This document shows positions 9,726-21,161 of a stretch of DNA of 64,000 nt, piece by piece (within the stretch, counting starts at the first letter, position 1; each line of letters starts with the position of its first letter). The stretch is from Drechmeria coniospora. Its lineage: Eukaryota; Ascomycota; Sordariomycetes; Hypocreales; Ophiocordycipitaceae. Under the pieces are notes generated by a model. That model was not told where the DNA came from and searched no databases. It saw only the letters and a program-made list of their open reading frames with translations. Position numbers and translations under genes: made by a program. The stretch spans positions 7,265,157 through 7,329,156 of the forward strand of contig NC_054391.1 in assembly GCF_001625195.1 (NCBI RefSeq). The letters are read 5' to 3'.

Positions 9726-10679
9726 GTTTGGTTAAGTGTAGTTTTTTGCTTGAATGGATTACTACAGCACCACGTATAGCTAGTATGAATTTATACTCAA
9801 TGAACTGTGTAACAGCCAATCATCTGACACTATTTTCACCAATCAATGTCAGACAAAATTGCGCAATGACTGCAGATAATATTGAGTATACCATAAAATG
9901 GAATATACAACTATGTACATCTGATCGTAGTATTACTGCACCATCGTTGTGTTTGTGAATCTAGCGTTATACTGCCAGGGGGCTGCGCAGGTGCAGGTGG
10001 GGGCTACGTTGAAGGATTGCCGTCTCCGTGCGGAGTAGGTGTACAAGTACGGAGGAGGTCGCAATGCAATAATCCGTGCATGTACATCATAGGATGGGCG
10101 GTGGCAATGTTTCGTACGGAGTAAGCATGCATGGATTACCTGGATGGATGGATGGAACAGTGCATTTGCTGCAATCGAGCCAGGCAAATAGTGGAAGTGC
10201 ATGAATCATGTCAATTCTAGAGTACAAGTGCACTGTCAGTCAGGCCCACGCCCAGAGCAAAATTGCTGCCCCAAGGCCTCAATCGATGGCTGGCAGTTCG
10301 CGACTAAGCTAGCTAGACAGTAGTTTTATCAATGCTATAGGATTTTATGGGATAATCACTCAATAGATCAGCGCAATACTTCAATAATACACGTATTATT
10401 TGGTTGGAGACAACTGACAGCTGTCTGGCTTTGGTGCACGTAGGTGCGTTGACCTTCCCCCTCACCATCGGAGGAATCTGACGAGGATGACGAGAGTCGT
10501 GCGGCGGTCCTGGGATTTGCGTCGTCGCCGCCACTGGCCGCCCTTGTGTGCCTTGGATACGACGCCCCAGAGCAACCGATAGGAATCAACATTCAGGATC
10601 ACTGGCTTACGTTCCGTAGCATCGGGATTGCTTGATTAACATCCGTCAAGCTTCCTTTAAACCAAGAGTCCCGAACAGA

Positions 10680-10870
10680 ATGCGGACTTCTCTCAGCTTT
10701 ATTTTTGCTGCCGCACTGGTCCAAGTAGTATGCTCCTTCTACTCTTGTTGGATTCTATTCAATGACCTATATACATTAGGTTCTCTCTAGTGAGGGAGGG
10801 TCCTATCCCTGTTTATTGTATCGTGGTACTGTAGTGGGATACGGAGGTTTGTACAATTATAGGTCCTACA
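10680..10870 (+). pseudogene. Truncated copy of the six-cysteine secreted protein family
   Basis: Exon 1 is intact (MRTSLSFIFAAALVQV, 10680-10727), followed by a good GTATGC donor. After the TTAG acceptor near 10784-10793, exon 2 starts in recognisable form (TATCCCTG, then GTACTGTAGTGGGATACGGAGG) but is out of frame and is lost by about 10855. All cysteine-coding parts are missing. The preserved exon 1 suggests recent decay or truncation by insertion. Confidence 0.72.
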
Positions 10871-12561
10871 TCTTTATATGAGGTTTTTCGAGATCTAAGT
10901 ATATTAGGTTGTATACAAGTAACTGCTACTGTAGAAATACAAAACCATTTCATGCATAAGATTAAATTTCGTTCCAAAAAATTTAAGTTGGACTAATGTA
11001 TTGAAAATGGGGCTGATCGAAAAGCTTGTTTAAATAGATAAGGCGCGTGTCCAAATAGTGAGCATTGCTAGGTCATACACTCTTTGCTGTTCATCCTTGC
11101 GGTTCTACGCCGGCGCTGGCCACATTCCGCCACAGTATTATATTACAAACATACCATAGGAGCTTCAATTAAAGAGCCAATTGCTCATCCCTATCTGCTA
11201 TTGTATAACAGTAATAATACTTTATGAAGTTTTCTAGTAACGATAGTACAGCTGCCGCCCTATCCTGCCATATCCAACCTCGTAATGCCTTAGCCGCTTG
11301 TTGCCTTCTCCTACGGGCTCATAAAGTTCAAAGTATAATAAATCTCGTCTTTTACTAAGGTTAAGTCTGGTAGTCCCCCAGCCCTATTACGGCTTGGCTG
11401 TGCATTTGGCTGTAATCCTGGGTTCAATACAAGTATACTATCTTGAGAAGCCTGAGGCCGACCCGAAGGTTCTATGCGATGGCCGGGCCATGTGTTCGAA
11501 GGAGGGCGTTTCACATATCCAGTGGCTTCTGCAGCCGTTTCACATATCCAGTGGCTTCTGCAGCCACTATTACCATAGATGGCATTCACCCCTAACTATT
11601 ATTTTATTACAGATAGTTCCAATTTTAGGGTTAACAAGCAATAGGTCTTGCAGAATTATGTAGCTACTGCTGCATAGGCTGGTTTGCTGGCTAAGTAGCT
11701 AGAATGAAATCCTTGTCTCATTCTGTTGTATGTACAACACGCATACCAGAATCCTTTCGCGGAATGTAGCGGCGCTGGGGTCGAATGGTATGGATGAAAC
11801 CAAAAAGCGTATGGCTAAATAGCAATGCTCCATATAGTTAGTAATAACCATCTTGCTAAATTCCTTATTCCGTTCTATTTTCACATACCAGCAGAGTGGT
11901 AAGAGTTCGCTTATAGTATACATTACTCCGTACTTCGTATGCTGACATGACCACATTAACGCCTTCACCTGCCCTATATGGAGGTTACTCTATCGGCAGA
12001 TAACTAAGCTGAGTATCAAGGATAGAGCTTGGCACGACCCTATGTCCCAGGCTTACTATTACCGCTGCGGTAAGGAAATACTTGGGTTGTATAGAACAGC
12101 GACATACTACGAGGAAGTAGCTATTTTAACTTGGATACTATGGAAATACGGAATATTACAGAGTGATACACCATATATTTATAATTCTTACCGGTGGCTG
12201 CAGCTTTGTGGGGACAGGGATTGCAGGATTGTTAACAATACGAGAATCCCTATGGATAACAAAAGAACAATACGGGATGGTTGATGATGCACCGTAGGGC
12301 AAGGATTAAGTGCTTTTTATAAGTAAGCATGTGTGTATTGCCTTGATAGATGGAACTGCAGTATTACCCGCACTTAATTGAAGACAACCGACATCCGTCT
12401 GGTTTGTTCTAAGTAGATGCGTAAAAAATGTATATTAAATACAAATTCCAAGGGTTCTCAGCGGAAATCAACATCTCACTTCCACTACTCTACGCTCGAT
12501 AACATCAAGATTGCTTGGTATACGATTATCAAGTTCACTTCAGCCTAAAGTCTTTACCAGA
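10871..12561. other. Intergenic, left part of a segmental duplication
   Basis: From about 11,890 the sequence aligns with 13,860 onward at equal distance from the next ATG (about 667 against 669 bases). Near 11,508-11,565 a 28-base phrase (TTTCACATATCCAGTGGCTTCTGCAGCC) occurs twice in direct tandem. No gene recognised; ORFs at 11,311-11,968 have no known motif. Confidence 0.5.
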
Positions 12562-13227
12562 ATGCGGACTTATCTAGGTCTTAAGTTTGCTGCCGTACTG
12601 GCCCAAGGGGTATGCTTATTCTTATCTTATTGAGTTTTATTCCGTAACTTATATATAATAGGCATTCTCTGCTGAGCCCCCTATCCCTGGATACGGTATA
12701 GAAGTACTGGAGTGGAATGTTGAGGTTTCTCCTGGCCGAGTAGAAGCCCTCAATGGCACCGTCCAGGAGGTCTTCGCACAGGCTCTCCAAATTAACCCTA
12801 ATTTTCAACTTAAGCCCGTTTCTGATGCAAAGAACTTATACAAGAGACGCCCGCCAGTTAAATGCGACGGTGTTGGGTTGGAGTCTGCTAGTACGAGAAC
12901 AATTGAGGATGGCGTTGACTACCTTCGTCGTTTGTCGGGAACGCCTAGTCACGGCCCTGGTCCAAATGTCTGCGCTCGGGTCAGCTGTTCCTATAATGCT
13001 GCTATCTGGTGGTGCAATAGAGTGAGATTACTGCAATATCTGCTTTTGTTATTACATACTAACGACCGATGGAATAGAACGAACACCCAATAACTCTAGG
13101 CAGCTGGGACTGGATTGCCAATAGCGCCCAGCATATCGTTAATACATGCAACCATCGTGGGGTGGTAAGGGGAGAAAACATCGAGGGTGACAACTGGTCT
13201 ACATTTGTCGGCTATGACAATTGCTGA
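12562..13227 (+). CDS. Small secreted six-cysteine protein, paralogue C
   Basis: Exons are 12562-12609, 12662-13021 and 13078-13227, giving 185 residues. The signal peptide starts MRTYLGLKFAAVLAQG, then AFSAEPPIPGYG. The cysteine-free part (EVLEWNVEVSPGRVEALNGT) ends at NLYKRRPPV, a tribasic site, followed by six cysteines (VKCDG, VCARVSC, IWWCN, NTC, DNC). Intron 2 uses GTGAGA instead of the GTAAGT of its sisters, with a TACTAAC branch point. It is close to the copy at 14537 (nearly 90 percent identical by eye), with which it shares both flanks. Function unknown; effector-like by form. Confidence 0.87.
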
Positions 13228-14536
13228 GTTAGCGTAGCAGCCTCTTGTATATAGCAAGGCGTATAGATTTTAAGTTTAAGGAATCTTCTCCAATAACCGT
13301 TGAAGCGTAACTTTTGTACACCTTGCCAACAATACGATTCACGATTTCCTTTTGCGACCATATTTTTTGGCTAGTGTTGGGAAGCCAGCAGGATAAGAGT
13401 TCAATGACTGCTGCATTATCTCCTTTAACTTCAAGTATCAGATTCGTACACCTCGTGTAGAGGGCAGTATGAGAGGCCACAGATGTTCTGTTGCACCTCA
13501 GCAGTTGGGATAATCTATACGAAAATGAGCCTACAAGAGGTAAAGCGAAGTTACTAGCCAGTAGGCTGGTCACGGTTGGCTAGTTGTACGGATGGCGGGT
13601 AGGAGTGCATTGATCCCCAGCTTTCCAAGCTTACATGTACATTGTCCATGGAGCCTTTGTATGTATGGGTAATGTAATGTCGCAGTAACAGCCTATATTG
13701 TGGACTCAGTAGTCAAAAATGCAAGAAGGTAGCAATATTAGAAATGTGGCTGAAAAGTACGTAGTACGGGGAGCCCGGAGAATTCAAGCGTTGAAGATTC
13801 AAAGGCATTCATCCCTATTGCGAACATTGCTAAACACCTCATCACGTTTGTTATCAAATACCACCTGCTTGGTACAGAAAATAATTCGCTCATAGTGTGC
13901 TGTACTCCATACGCCGTGTGCTGACACGGCTATAACCCTCTCCTCTGCTCTAAGTAGAGGATGTACACGAAGGAGGTGACTCTACGGGTACACAACTACG
14001 ATGGGTATCAGTGTACGAGTAAGAGACGGCCATATGTCCCGCACTCAACAGTACCTTTGTGATGAGTAAATGCCTTGGTTGTAAAGATCAGCGACACACT
14101 AACCAGCCGTTCCAGAAACATACGGAGTAATACACAGTAATAATACACCTACACTATGCGGGGGCGGCTGCCATGTGGGAGGTGGGATTCAAAAGTCCCT
14201 ATGGATTTAACGTACAATATGAGATGTGCAATACTAAGTGTACATGTACGCATACAATGGAATGGGCTATGGTGCACCGTGGGACTAGCGGTGAGTGTTG
14301 TTTTAAAAGCATTGTGTTGGTTGCCTGGATGGATGGAACTTCAGTATTACCCGCACTTAGTTGGAAACAACCAACATCGTCTGGCTTGTTTGAAGAAGAT
14401 GTATATATATTTAATACGGATCCCAAGGGTTCTCAACAGGAATCATCATTCCACTTTCACTACTCTGCGTTCAGTAGCATCAGGATTGCTTAGTATACAT
14501 TCATAAAGTTCACTTCAACCAAAAAATTGAACCAGA
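13228..14536. other. Intergenic inside the tandem segmental duplication
   Basis: Bases 13228-13640 match 15203-15640 and, more decayed, 2921-3215. Bases about 13,860-14,536 match about 11,890-12,561 and lead into the next paralogue. A TATATATTTAATAC-like element at about 14,402 has a counterpart near 12,430. No gene recognised. Confidence 0.55.
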
Positions 14537-15202
14537 ATGCGGACTTCTCTGAGGCTAGGTTTTGCAGCCATACTGGCCCAAGGGGTATGCTGCTTCTAAT
14601 TATATTGAGCTTTATTCAGCAACTTATATACTATAGGTATTCTCTACCGAAGCCCCTATCCCTGGATTTGGTGTAGAAGTATTGGAGTGGAATGTTGAGG
14701 TTTCTCCTGGCCGGGTGGAAGCCCTCAATGGCACTGTCCAGGAGGTCTTTGCACAGGCTCTCCAAATTAACCATTATTTTCAACTTAAGCCCATTCCTGA
14801 GGCAAAGAACTTGCACAAGAGGCGCCCACCCGTTAAATGCGACGGTGTTGGGTTGGAGTCTGCTAGCACGAGAACAATTGAGGATGGCGTTAGCTACCTT
14901 CGTCGATTGTCGGGGACGCCTAGCCACGGCCCTGGTCCAAGTGTCTGCGCTCGGGTCAGCTGTTCCTATAATGCTGCTATCTGGTGGTGCAATAGAGTAA
15001 GTCTACTGCAACGTCTGTTACTGTTATTATATACTAACGACTAGTGGAATAGAACCACCACCCAATAACTCTAGGCAGCTGGGACTGGATTGCCAATAGC
15101 GCCCAGCATATTGTTAATACATGCAGCCATCGTGGCATGGTCAGGGGAGAAAATATCGAGGGTGACAACTGGTCTACATTTGTCGGCCATGCCAATTGCT
15201 GA
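14537..15202 (+). CDS. Small secreted six-cysteine protein, paralogue D
   Basis: Exons are 14537-14584, 14637-14996 and 15053-15202, giving 185 residues. The signal peptide starts MRTSLRLGFAAILAQG, then VFSTEAPIPGFG. The proregion ends at NLHKRRPPV; six cysteines follow in the same places as in copy C. Intron 2 has GTAAGT and a TACTAAC branch point. Most differences from copy C are conservative or cluster in the proregion (PNFQLKPVSDAKNLY against HYFQLKPIPEAKNLH) and near the C-terminus. All splice sites and frames are intact, so the duplicate is probably expressed. Confidence 0.87.
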
Positions 15203-16909
15203 GCTGGCGTCGCAGCTTCTTTAGAATAGCAGTTTTAAAGTGTGTAGCTTCAAAGAATATTTTCAATACTCTTTGAAGCTAAACTCTTTTTACGACCTTC
15301 TTAATATCCTGACGTCAATTTCTTACACCTTGCCAACAATACGATTCGCAGCTTCCTTTAGTGATCATATCCTCGGATATATGTTAGGAAGCCAGCGGGT
15401 TATTAAGAGCTCACTGAGCGAGTGTTGCATTATCTCATTGAACCTATCGTGTGAAGATGTTAGTATTAATGGCCCAGGATGTGTCGTTATACCTAGTCAG
15501 TTGGGATAATGTCAGCGGCGATGGGCTTCTATGAGGTAGAGTGACGAGAGTTAGTAGCTAACAGCCAGTTACGGTTGGCTATATGTAAGGACGACCGTGA
15601 TAAGTTTTGATCCCGAGCTCTCCTAGCTTACATGGCCCAGTCTTCAACTGTCGTCCCGTATACTTTCACGCAATACACAGTCTATCAGTGTGTACAAAAC
15701 ATCTGCTGACAGATAATGACCTCTCGCAATTCTTTGAGTTTAATCGAATTGCTCCATGAAAAAAACAATGGAATGTAATACATTTCCCACCTACAACGTA
15801 AAAAGGTACCCATTTCTGATTCAGATACGTAGCCATGACAGTGCATTCATTACGCATGCGACCATGGAATGCCCCCATGTTAATCACCCCATCGTGCAAG
15901 TGTATACCGTAAGGGGAACCCCGAACTCCGTATCTCAACACCTACTCCGTCCATGTTTGTGCCTGCAACATTATACTTGACCTGGAATGAACCAGGGCAG
16001 CAGCTCCTCGGCTTGTGCATTGTATCTAAAACAAAAATTCCACCAAAACAAACCAGCAACACATACTCTAGGGCAGCAAGTACAGCTGAAGTCTTTGTTG
16101 CGCTCGGAGAATTGCAATACATTGATTGAAATGATGACATGATTATTGAAAATTTAATGGTAAATTTATTCTAAGCAACTAATATGATTCGAAATAGGTA
16201 TTATAAAGACATGTACTTGACTACGGGAGCACTTTGATGTGAATCCGTGCTCGAATGCATGAAAGCTACCTTTTGCTTAGAATTGGATGCAGAGAAGCAG
16301 TAATACTACGAATGCCGATGTACTCTGGGAGTAGCTTAGAGGGCCAATCACGTCACAGTTCGGTCGACTTCAATATCCGCAAACCCGCTCCTACTTACAT
16401 GTATGTCGGCCGTAACAACATCATGGTAAGCAGCACGAGTGTGCCCGTAGCACCCGGAGTACGGAGGACTCATAATGCTACCAACACCCCTGTCGAAGGA
16501 TCTGTAATCGCACGACAGAGCGCTATACGACATTACTACAGCACTGTCGGGCGCCAACAAGAAGTACGTAGTACTTTTTGCTAAGGCCAAACCCAGAGTA
16601 ATACTGCAGCCCCGAGACCTCCACTATTGGCAGGTAGTTCGCATTCAAGGTGAACTTGCTGAGCATAATTTTTCCCAAGTCCATAAGCTTCATCGGGGAT
16701 GATGCCTAAATGGATCAATGTAGCACGGTGTGATTGTACGTAGTCGAAGATGCACGACATCGAATGTCTGGTTTTTTAAGTATATGTATCCTACTCGGAA
16801 CCTATCATGTCCTGAGCAGGAATCAGCACTCGACGCTCAATTCCGCCACGGCCCCCAGCAATAGGATTGTCCAAATTTTATACACTTGGTTCACTTCAAA
16901 CCCAACAGA
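15203..16909. other. Intergenic after paralogue D
   Basis: Bases 15203-15640 are the duplicated 3' flank. Bases 15666-16140 hold gene-like reading frames on the minus strand (listed separately). Bases about 16,600-16,909 carry the conserved upstream region, with GATGATGCCTAAATGGATCA like the inverse block near 8455-8475. Confidence 0.5.
15666..16140 (-). pseudogene. Possible degraded or spliced small gene, unrecognised
   Basis: Two overlapping minus-strand frames (16140-15880 and 15941-15666) give less biased, cysteine-containing translations (for example SCCPGSFQVKYNVAG and GGKCITFHCFFHG). Donor- and acceptor-like sequences occur (GTATGT and TTTTAG), but the implied intron is only about 41 bases. 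It could be a spliced small secreted protein or a relic. No family recognised. Confidence 0.22.
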
Positions 16910-17601
16910 ATGCACATTTCTCAAAGCCTTATTTTTGCAGCCACGTTGGCTAAAGGCGTATGCTCCCTTCAATTCTAGGGAATATGTATTTCAATTACTG
17001 ATATACATAGGTCATCGCCCTAGAGGCACCTATACCCGGATATGGTGTTGAAGTGCTGCAGTGGGATGTTGTGGTTTCTCCTGGCAAGGTAGAGGTTCTA
17101 AACGGCACGATCCAGGAGGTCTACGCACAGGCTCTCCAAATCAATCCCGACTTCAAAATTATCCCCGTTTCTGAGATGGATCTGCACGAGCGGCGGGACA
17201 TCCTCGAGAGACGTCCTCCCGTCGAGTGTGGCATCTGGCCTCTTGCGGAAAAATTCAGAATTGAGGAGGGTATTGGGTACCTGCGTGGCTTAGAAGGGTC
17301 GCCTAGCCACGGCCCCGGTCCGGGTATCTGCGCTCGGGTTAGCTGTTCATATAATGCTGCTATCTGGTGGTGCAATGACGTAAGTCTCCTGCAACCTCGT
17401 CTTCCGTTGCAAAGATGATGTTATAGACTAACGGCACCCATGATATAGAATACAAACCCGATCACTCTGGACAAGTGGTACTGGCTTGCCGATAGCGCCC
17501 AGCATATTGTTAATACTTGTGCTCCCTATTCTGAGGAAGTTTCGGGGAAAAACGTGGAGGGGTCTAACTGGTATTCATTTATCGGCCGTACAGAATGCTA
17601 A
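16910..17601 (+). CDS. Small secreted six-cysteine protein, paralogue E
   Basis: Exons are 16910-16957, 17011-17379 and 17449-17601, giving 189 residues. The signal peptide starts MHISQSLIFAATLAKG, then VIALEAPIPGYG. The linker is longer than in its sisters and has two dibasic motifs (HERRDILERRPPV). Six cysteines follow: VECG, ICARVSC, IWWCN, NTC and TEC at the end. Exon 3 is the most divergent (LDKWYWLADSAQ against LGSWDWIANSAQ). Splice sites are GTATGC/TAG and GTAAGT/TAG, phase 0. It is the last copy before the GC-rich conserved block. Function unknown. Confidence 0.87.
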
Positions 17602-18943
17602 GCCGGCCTGGCACTGCCTGGAACATCGCTGCGAGGCGCTAGCGAGGTTGCATCCTTTCCCGGAGCAAACAATCGTGGCGGAGGCTAGTGGATAGAGTGT
17701 CCAAGTTTGTGAGAGTTTGAGGGCAACTTAAACGTGGTTAATTTCTTTGGCGATGCAGGTGATAGTATGGGTGAGGGTTGTAACGGTAAATATTGCGCAC
17801 GTATGGACCGTCGTAATAGACTTTAACAAATATCGAGCAGGAACGTCATGCAAGGATTCTTACGTGAATGATTCGCGCGATTCTCGTTTTTCTGTTTTGT
17901 AGTTGCTCTACGTTCGATTCAGTCACCACAGTACAGCAAGTAGGAGTGCTGCCAGCATACAAATACAATCGGGGGGGAGAAGACTTGAGTACTTCTTGCG
18001 ACATGGCGGGTTCTAATTATGCATGGCCCAACCAATAATTATGTCACATTACTGTTATGGACATCAAAATCATCAATATGGTAAAAGAGTTCGGCAAAGT
18101 GTTCGTCAAATTTCGGTCCGGTTGAGAAACATCACCCGACATGCGCCACCATCGTTGATATTATCCCACCAGCAGCAGCTTCAACGGTTCGAGATGCGAT
18201 GGATTAATTACACAGTATACTTGTGGACGTCGCATGAACCACAACGGGCGAGGACCAGATTCACGGTTCGTAGGCATCGGAAGGGCATCACTGGTTTGGG
18301 TGGGTGGAAGGGTGAAGGGGGGGAGGTGGATGATGGTCATCGAACCTCATCGAGTTGAACTCGCCCTTACACGGTAATCAGTAATGCGGCATCATGACCA
18401 TAGGCAGCGCATGTAATGCACTACCACGTGCATGTAGATGTACTCGGTACTTACTACGGCACAAGCAATGGCAATAGTGGACAAAGGCCATAGTACGTAC
18501 CCTGCCTCCCTCTACAGTATGAATGTACATGTGCGGCGGCTGATTTCCTGGTATAATTACAGTCTCTTGTGCGCAGTCACAGCACCCTCCACCACTGTTA
18601 GTGCCAGGGTAATTGCTACACCGCCTACCCCCTTTGACACAGTCAGAATCCAAGTAATGCAGGTACTCTTTAGAGTGCCTCGTCGGGCGGTGGTGATGCT
18701 CCTTGGCCGGTACAACTTCCTCCGATACCTCATCGTTACACCTACTCATGCTGCGTATATTTCTCGACACCATCGCCCACCCTCACGAACCTCGAGCGCT
18801 GCCTCGGCACGAGAAGAAAGTCGAATGATTCACTCATTCGCATGCCACGTTGGCCCCCGTAATGGATACCACTCCCACCAGCATCTCGTTCGTTCTTCAC
18901 GACTGTCCCTTCACCGGCTCTACCTCGTCGAGTCGGTCAGCCA
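17602..18943. other. Transition from AT-rich to GC-rich DNA
   Basis: Base composition shifts over this stretch. ORFs here (for example 18,438-19,229 on plus) overlap or run antisense to the HMG-box gene and show no family motif. It probably holds the 3' untranslated region of that gene. Confidence 0.5.
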
Positions 18944-21161
18944 TCATGAGACGGGAGCAAGCCTCCAGGCGTTGGGTAGAGCTTCCCGAAATGACGCCGC
19001 TCGCATCCACTCTTTGACCTCGAACCTGATCCTCCGCTCAACGCCCTCGTCGAGGCTCTTGGCCGCCGGAAGCCTCACGGCGAGGAGTCCCATGTGCTCC
19101 AGAAGCTCGACGCTCCTGCCGGCGCCGCTCCCCTCGTCCTCGCTCGGCATGACGTGCACGACCAAGTCGGGCGAAACCGTGCCGCGCCACATGGTCGCCA
19201 TCCACTGCCAGTGGTCCGAAGGCGAGTAGGTGTCGAGGATGGGCATCGCGCAGGCATACCTGTCCGACACGGTCAAGCTGAAACCCTCCCTGGCCAGCGC
19301 GACGTGGACCTTGGCCGCCGAGCCACGGGCCGCCGGGTTTTTCTCGGGGGGGGAGTTGCCGCCCGTGATGTGGCGGCGAATCTCCTTGGACGTGTTCTGC
19401 CACCGCAAAATTTCCTTGAAATAAGGCTCGAGCGAGTCGGCCAGTCGACCGTCAGCTCGGTGCAGGGGTTGAGACGGTCCGGTGGCCGTGGCGTCTCGGC
19501 CGGACGATTCGTTTCGCCACACCTTGAGGTCGAACTCGTCGCATGCGAGCAGCTCCCTCTCGATGGCGCAGCCGACGTCGTGAAGCAGCCTCGCATTCGG
19601 CCCTTCGACGGCGATGAAGGCTCCCCGCGCGCCATCGGGCACGTCGTCGGCGCCTCGGGGCGGTACCAGCTGGCAGATGCTCGCGAGTATGGACATCTTC
19701 CGCTGCAGGGGAATCGACATGATGACTTTGTCGGACGAAACGGCCTTGGATGCTTGTCCCTCCCGGAAGGCGGACGCGCCCATCATGGGCAGGCTCACGC
19801 GTCGGCTGTCGGTGCCCAGCACGCGCGACGGAGCGGGCGGGACGGCGGTCTGAAGCGGAGGCAGACGAAGGGATTCGTCAAAGCAGCTGTGCCGACGGTT
19901 TTGCGCGTCCTGCTCGAGCCACAATGCCGCCGGTCGCAGAGGCGGGGGCATGGGGCCGCTCTGCGACCGTGTGAGGTGGCCGATCTCCGGAAGGGGGATC
20001 CGTGCATAGGATTGCATCAGGGTGCGAGGTGCTCTCTCGGTCGTCGCCGGCGACGAATCCATGGACTGTCGCCTCACGTACGAACCGTTGACGGCATGGT
20101 AGCCGCCCGCGTCGTTGGCCCGTCGCCGTTTGATGTCAGGCGATGACGGCTCACCGTCGTGGACGTCGCGAACGGCGGCCATTTTGTTGTTGCCGTGGCC
20201 GCCACCGCCGCACTTGGGCACGGGAACGGGGAGCACGCTGCTGGTCGGCGACTGCTCCACGCTCGATCGGCGGGAGCGGTCGGTTTCTTGCCCCTGGGCC
20301 CCCGGCTGCCCCTGGTTGCCTGCCGGCGAGGTGGCGAAGGGGGTCGAGGGCGTGTGCGGCGTGGACGAGGTTCGGCCGCCGCACTTTTGGCACCGGCCGT
20401 GCTCCTCGGTCGGCGATGTCGTTCCCCAGCCGGCCTGGGGTTTGTTGCCCCTCCGAGGCTGATAGCGATAATTCGGGTACTGGCTCTGGTGCCGCTGCTT
20501 CTCCTCCTCGGCGAGCGCCTTCCACCTCGACTTGACCTCGTGGCTTTCGTTGCCCCACATCTCGCCGATGATCTTGGAGATGTCCGGGTTGGAGAGCTTC
20601 GGGTTGTCGGCCGTCACGCGGGCCTGGTGATGCTGGCGATATAGGATGAAAGCTGAGCGGGAGAGCGTCAGCGGATCGGCCGGGTGCATCGACGGGCTCT
20701 GCTCTCCTCTCCTCTCGTCACCTCTGCCCTCCCCTCTCCATTTCCCTTCTCCTCTCTCCCTGCCTCCTTGCCGCCGCTCTCCTCGACAAAAGGACGAGAC
20801 GACAGGGCACGACACGACGCGACGCGACGCAACTCAACTCACCATTTCGAGGTCGGGGGATCTTTGGTGCCGGGGTGCAGAGGCACAGGAAATCCCGCGG
20901 TCCATCTTGCTGCGAGTGAAGGACGAGCCTCTTGGCCGTCGGCGAGTCGCTCATGGCGTGGTCCGCATCGGCGCGGGAGACTCGCTTTCTCGACGACGCC
21001 GCTCGGCGCGGGGACGAACCGCGGGCGACACCAACGGCCGTGTTGATAAGGCCGCTGGCGGGGCCGGCGGCGTTGAACGACTGGCCCAAGTCGACGTGGC
21101 GGTGGATGGGAGGCCTGATAGCTTCCATCTGTCGAGAGGCCAAGGCGAGCACCTGTGTCAT
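18944..21161 (-). CDS. HMG-box (MATA type) transcription factor
   Basis: Two exons: 21161-20843 and 20652-18944 (phase 1 intron, 190 bases, donor GTGAGT, acceptor CAG), giving about 675 residues. The intron splits the HMG box: exon 1 ends KIPRPRN and exon 2 resumes AFILYRQHHQARV, so the joined box (about residues 100-172) reads as a MATA-type DNA-binding domain ending QYPNYRYQPRR. The rest is Ser/Pro/Arg-rich and low complexity, with conserved-looking segments near LQRKMSILASICQLVPP and in the last 150 residues. The box type is that of Podospora PaHMG5, Neurospora FMF-1 and yeast Ste11-like regulators of mating and development; orthology to them is inferred, not shown. The start could instead be the internal Met at 20954, just before SDSPTAKRLV. 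Unspliced reading would give a false N-terminus and lose half the box. Confidence 0.85.

Larger units (their letters stand above)
8248..10679. other. Intergenic repeat terrain between paralogue B and a pseudogene
   Basis: Bases 8248-8500 are the conserved upstream region of the minus-strand gene. About 8860-8935 resembles, inverted, bases near 3320-3400. Bases 9092-9300 are a head-to-head LTR-like repeat and 9535-9725 a second dispersed repeat. Bases about 10130-10679 resemble DNA upstream of the genes at 14537 and 16910. No gene is recognised. Confidence 0.5.

Noticed and set aside
18438..20146. Plus-strand ORFs of 263 and 350 codons over the HMG-box gene
   Set aside because: They are antisense to the spliced HMG-box frame, which has a verified domain; the plus frames have none.
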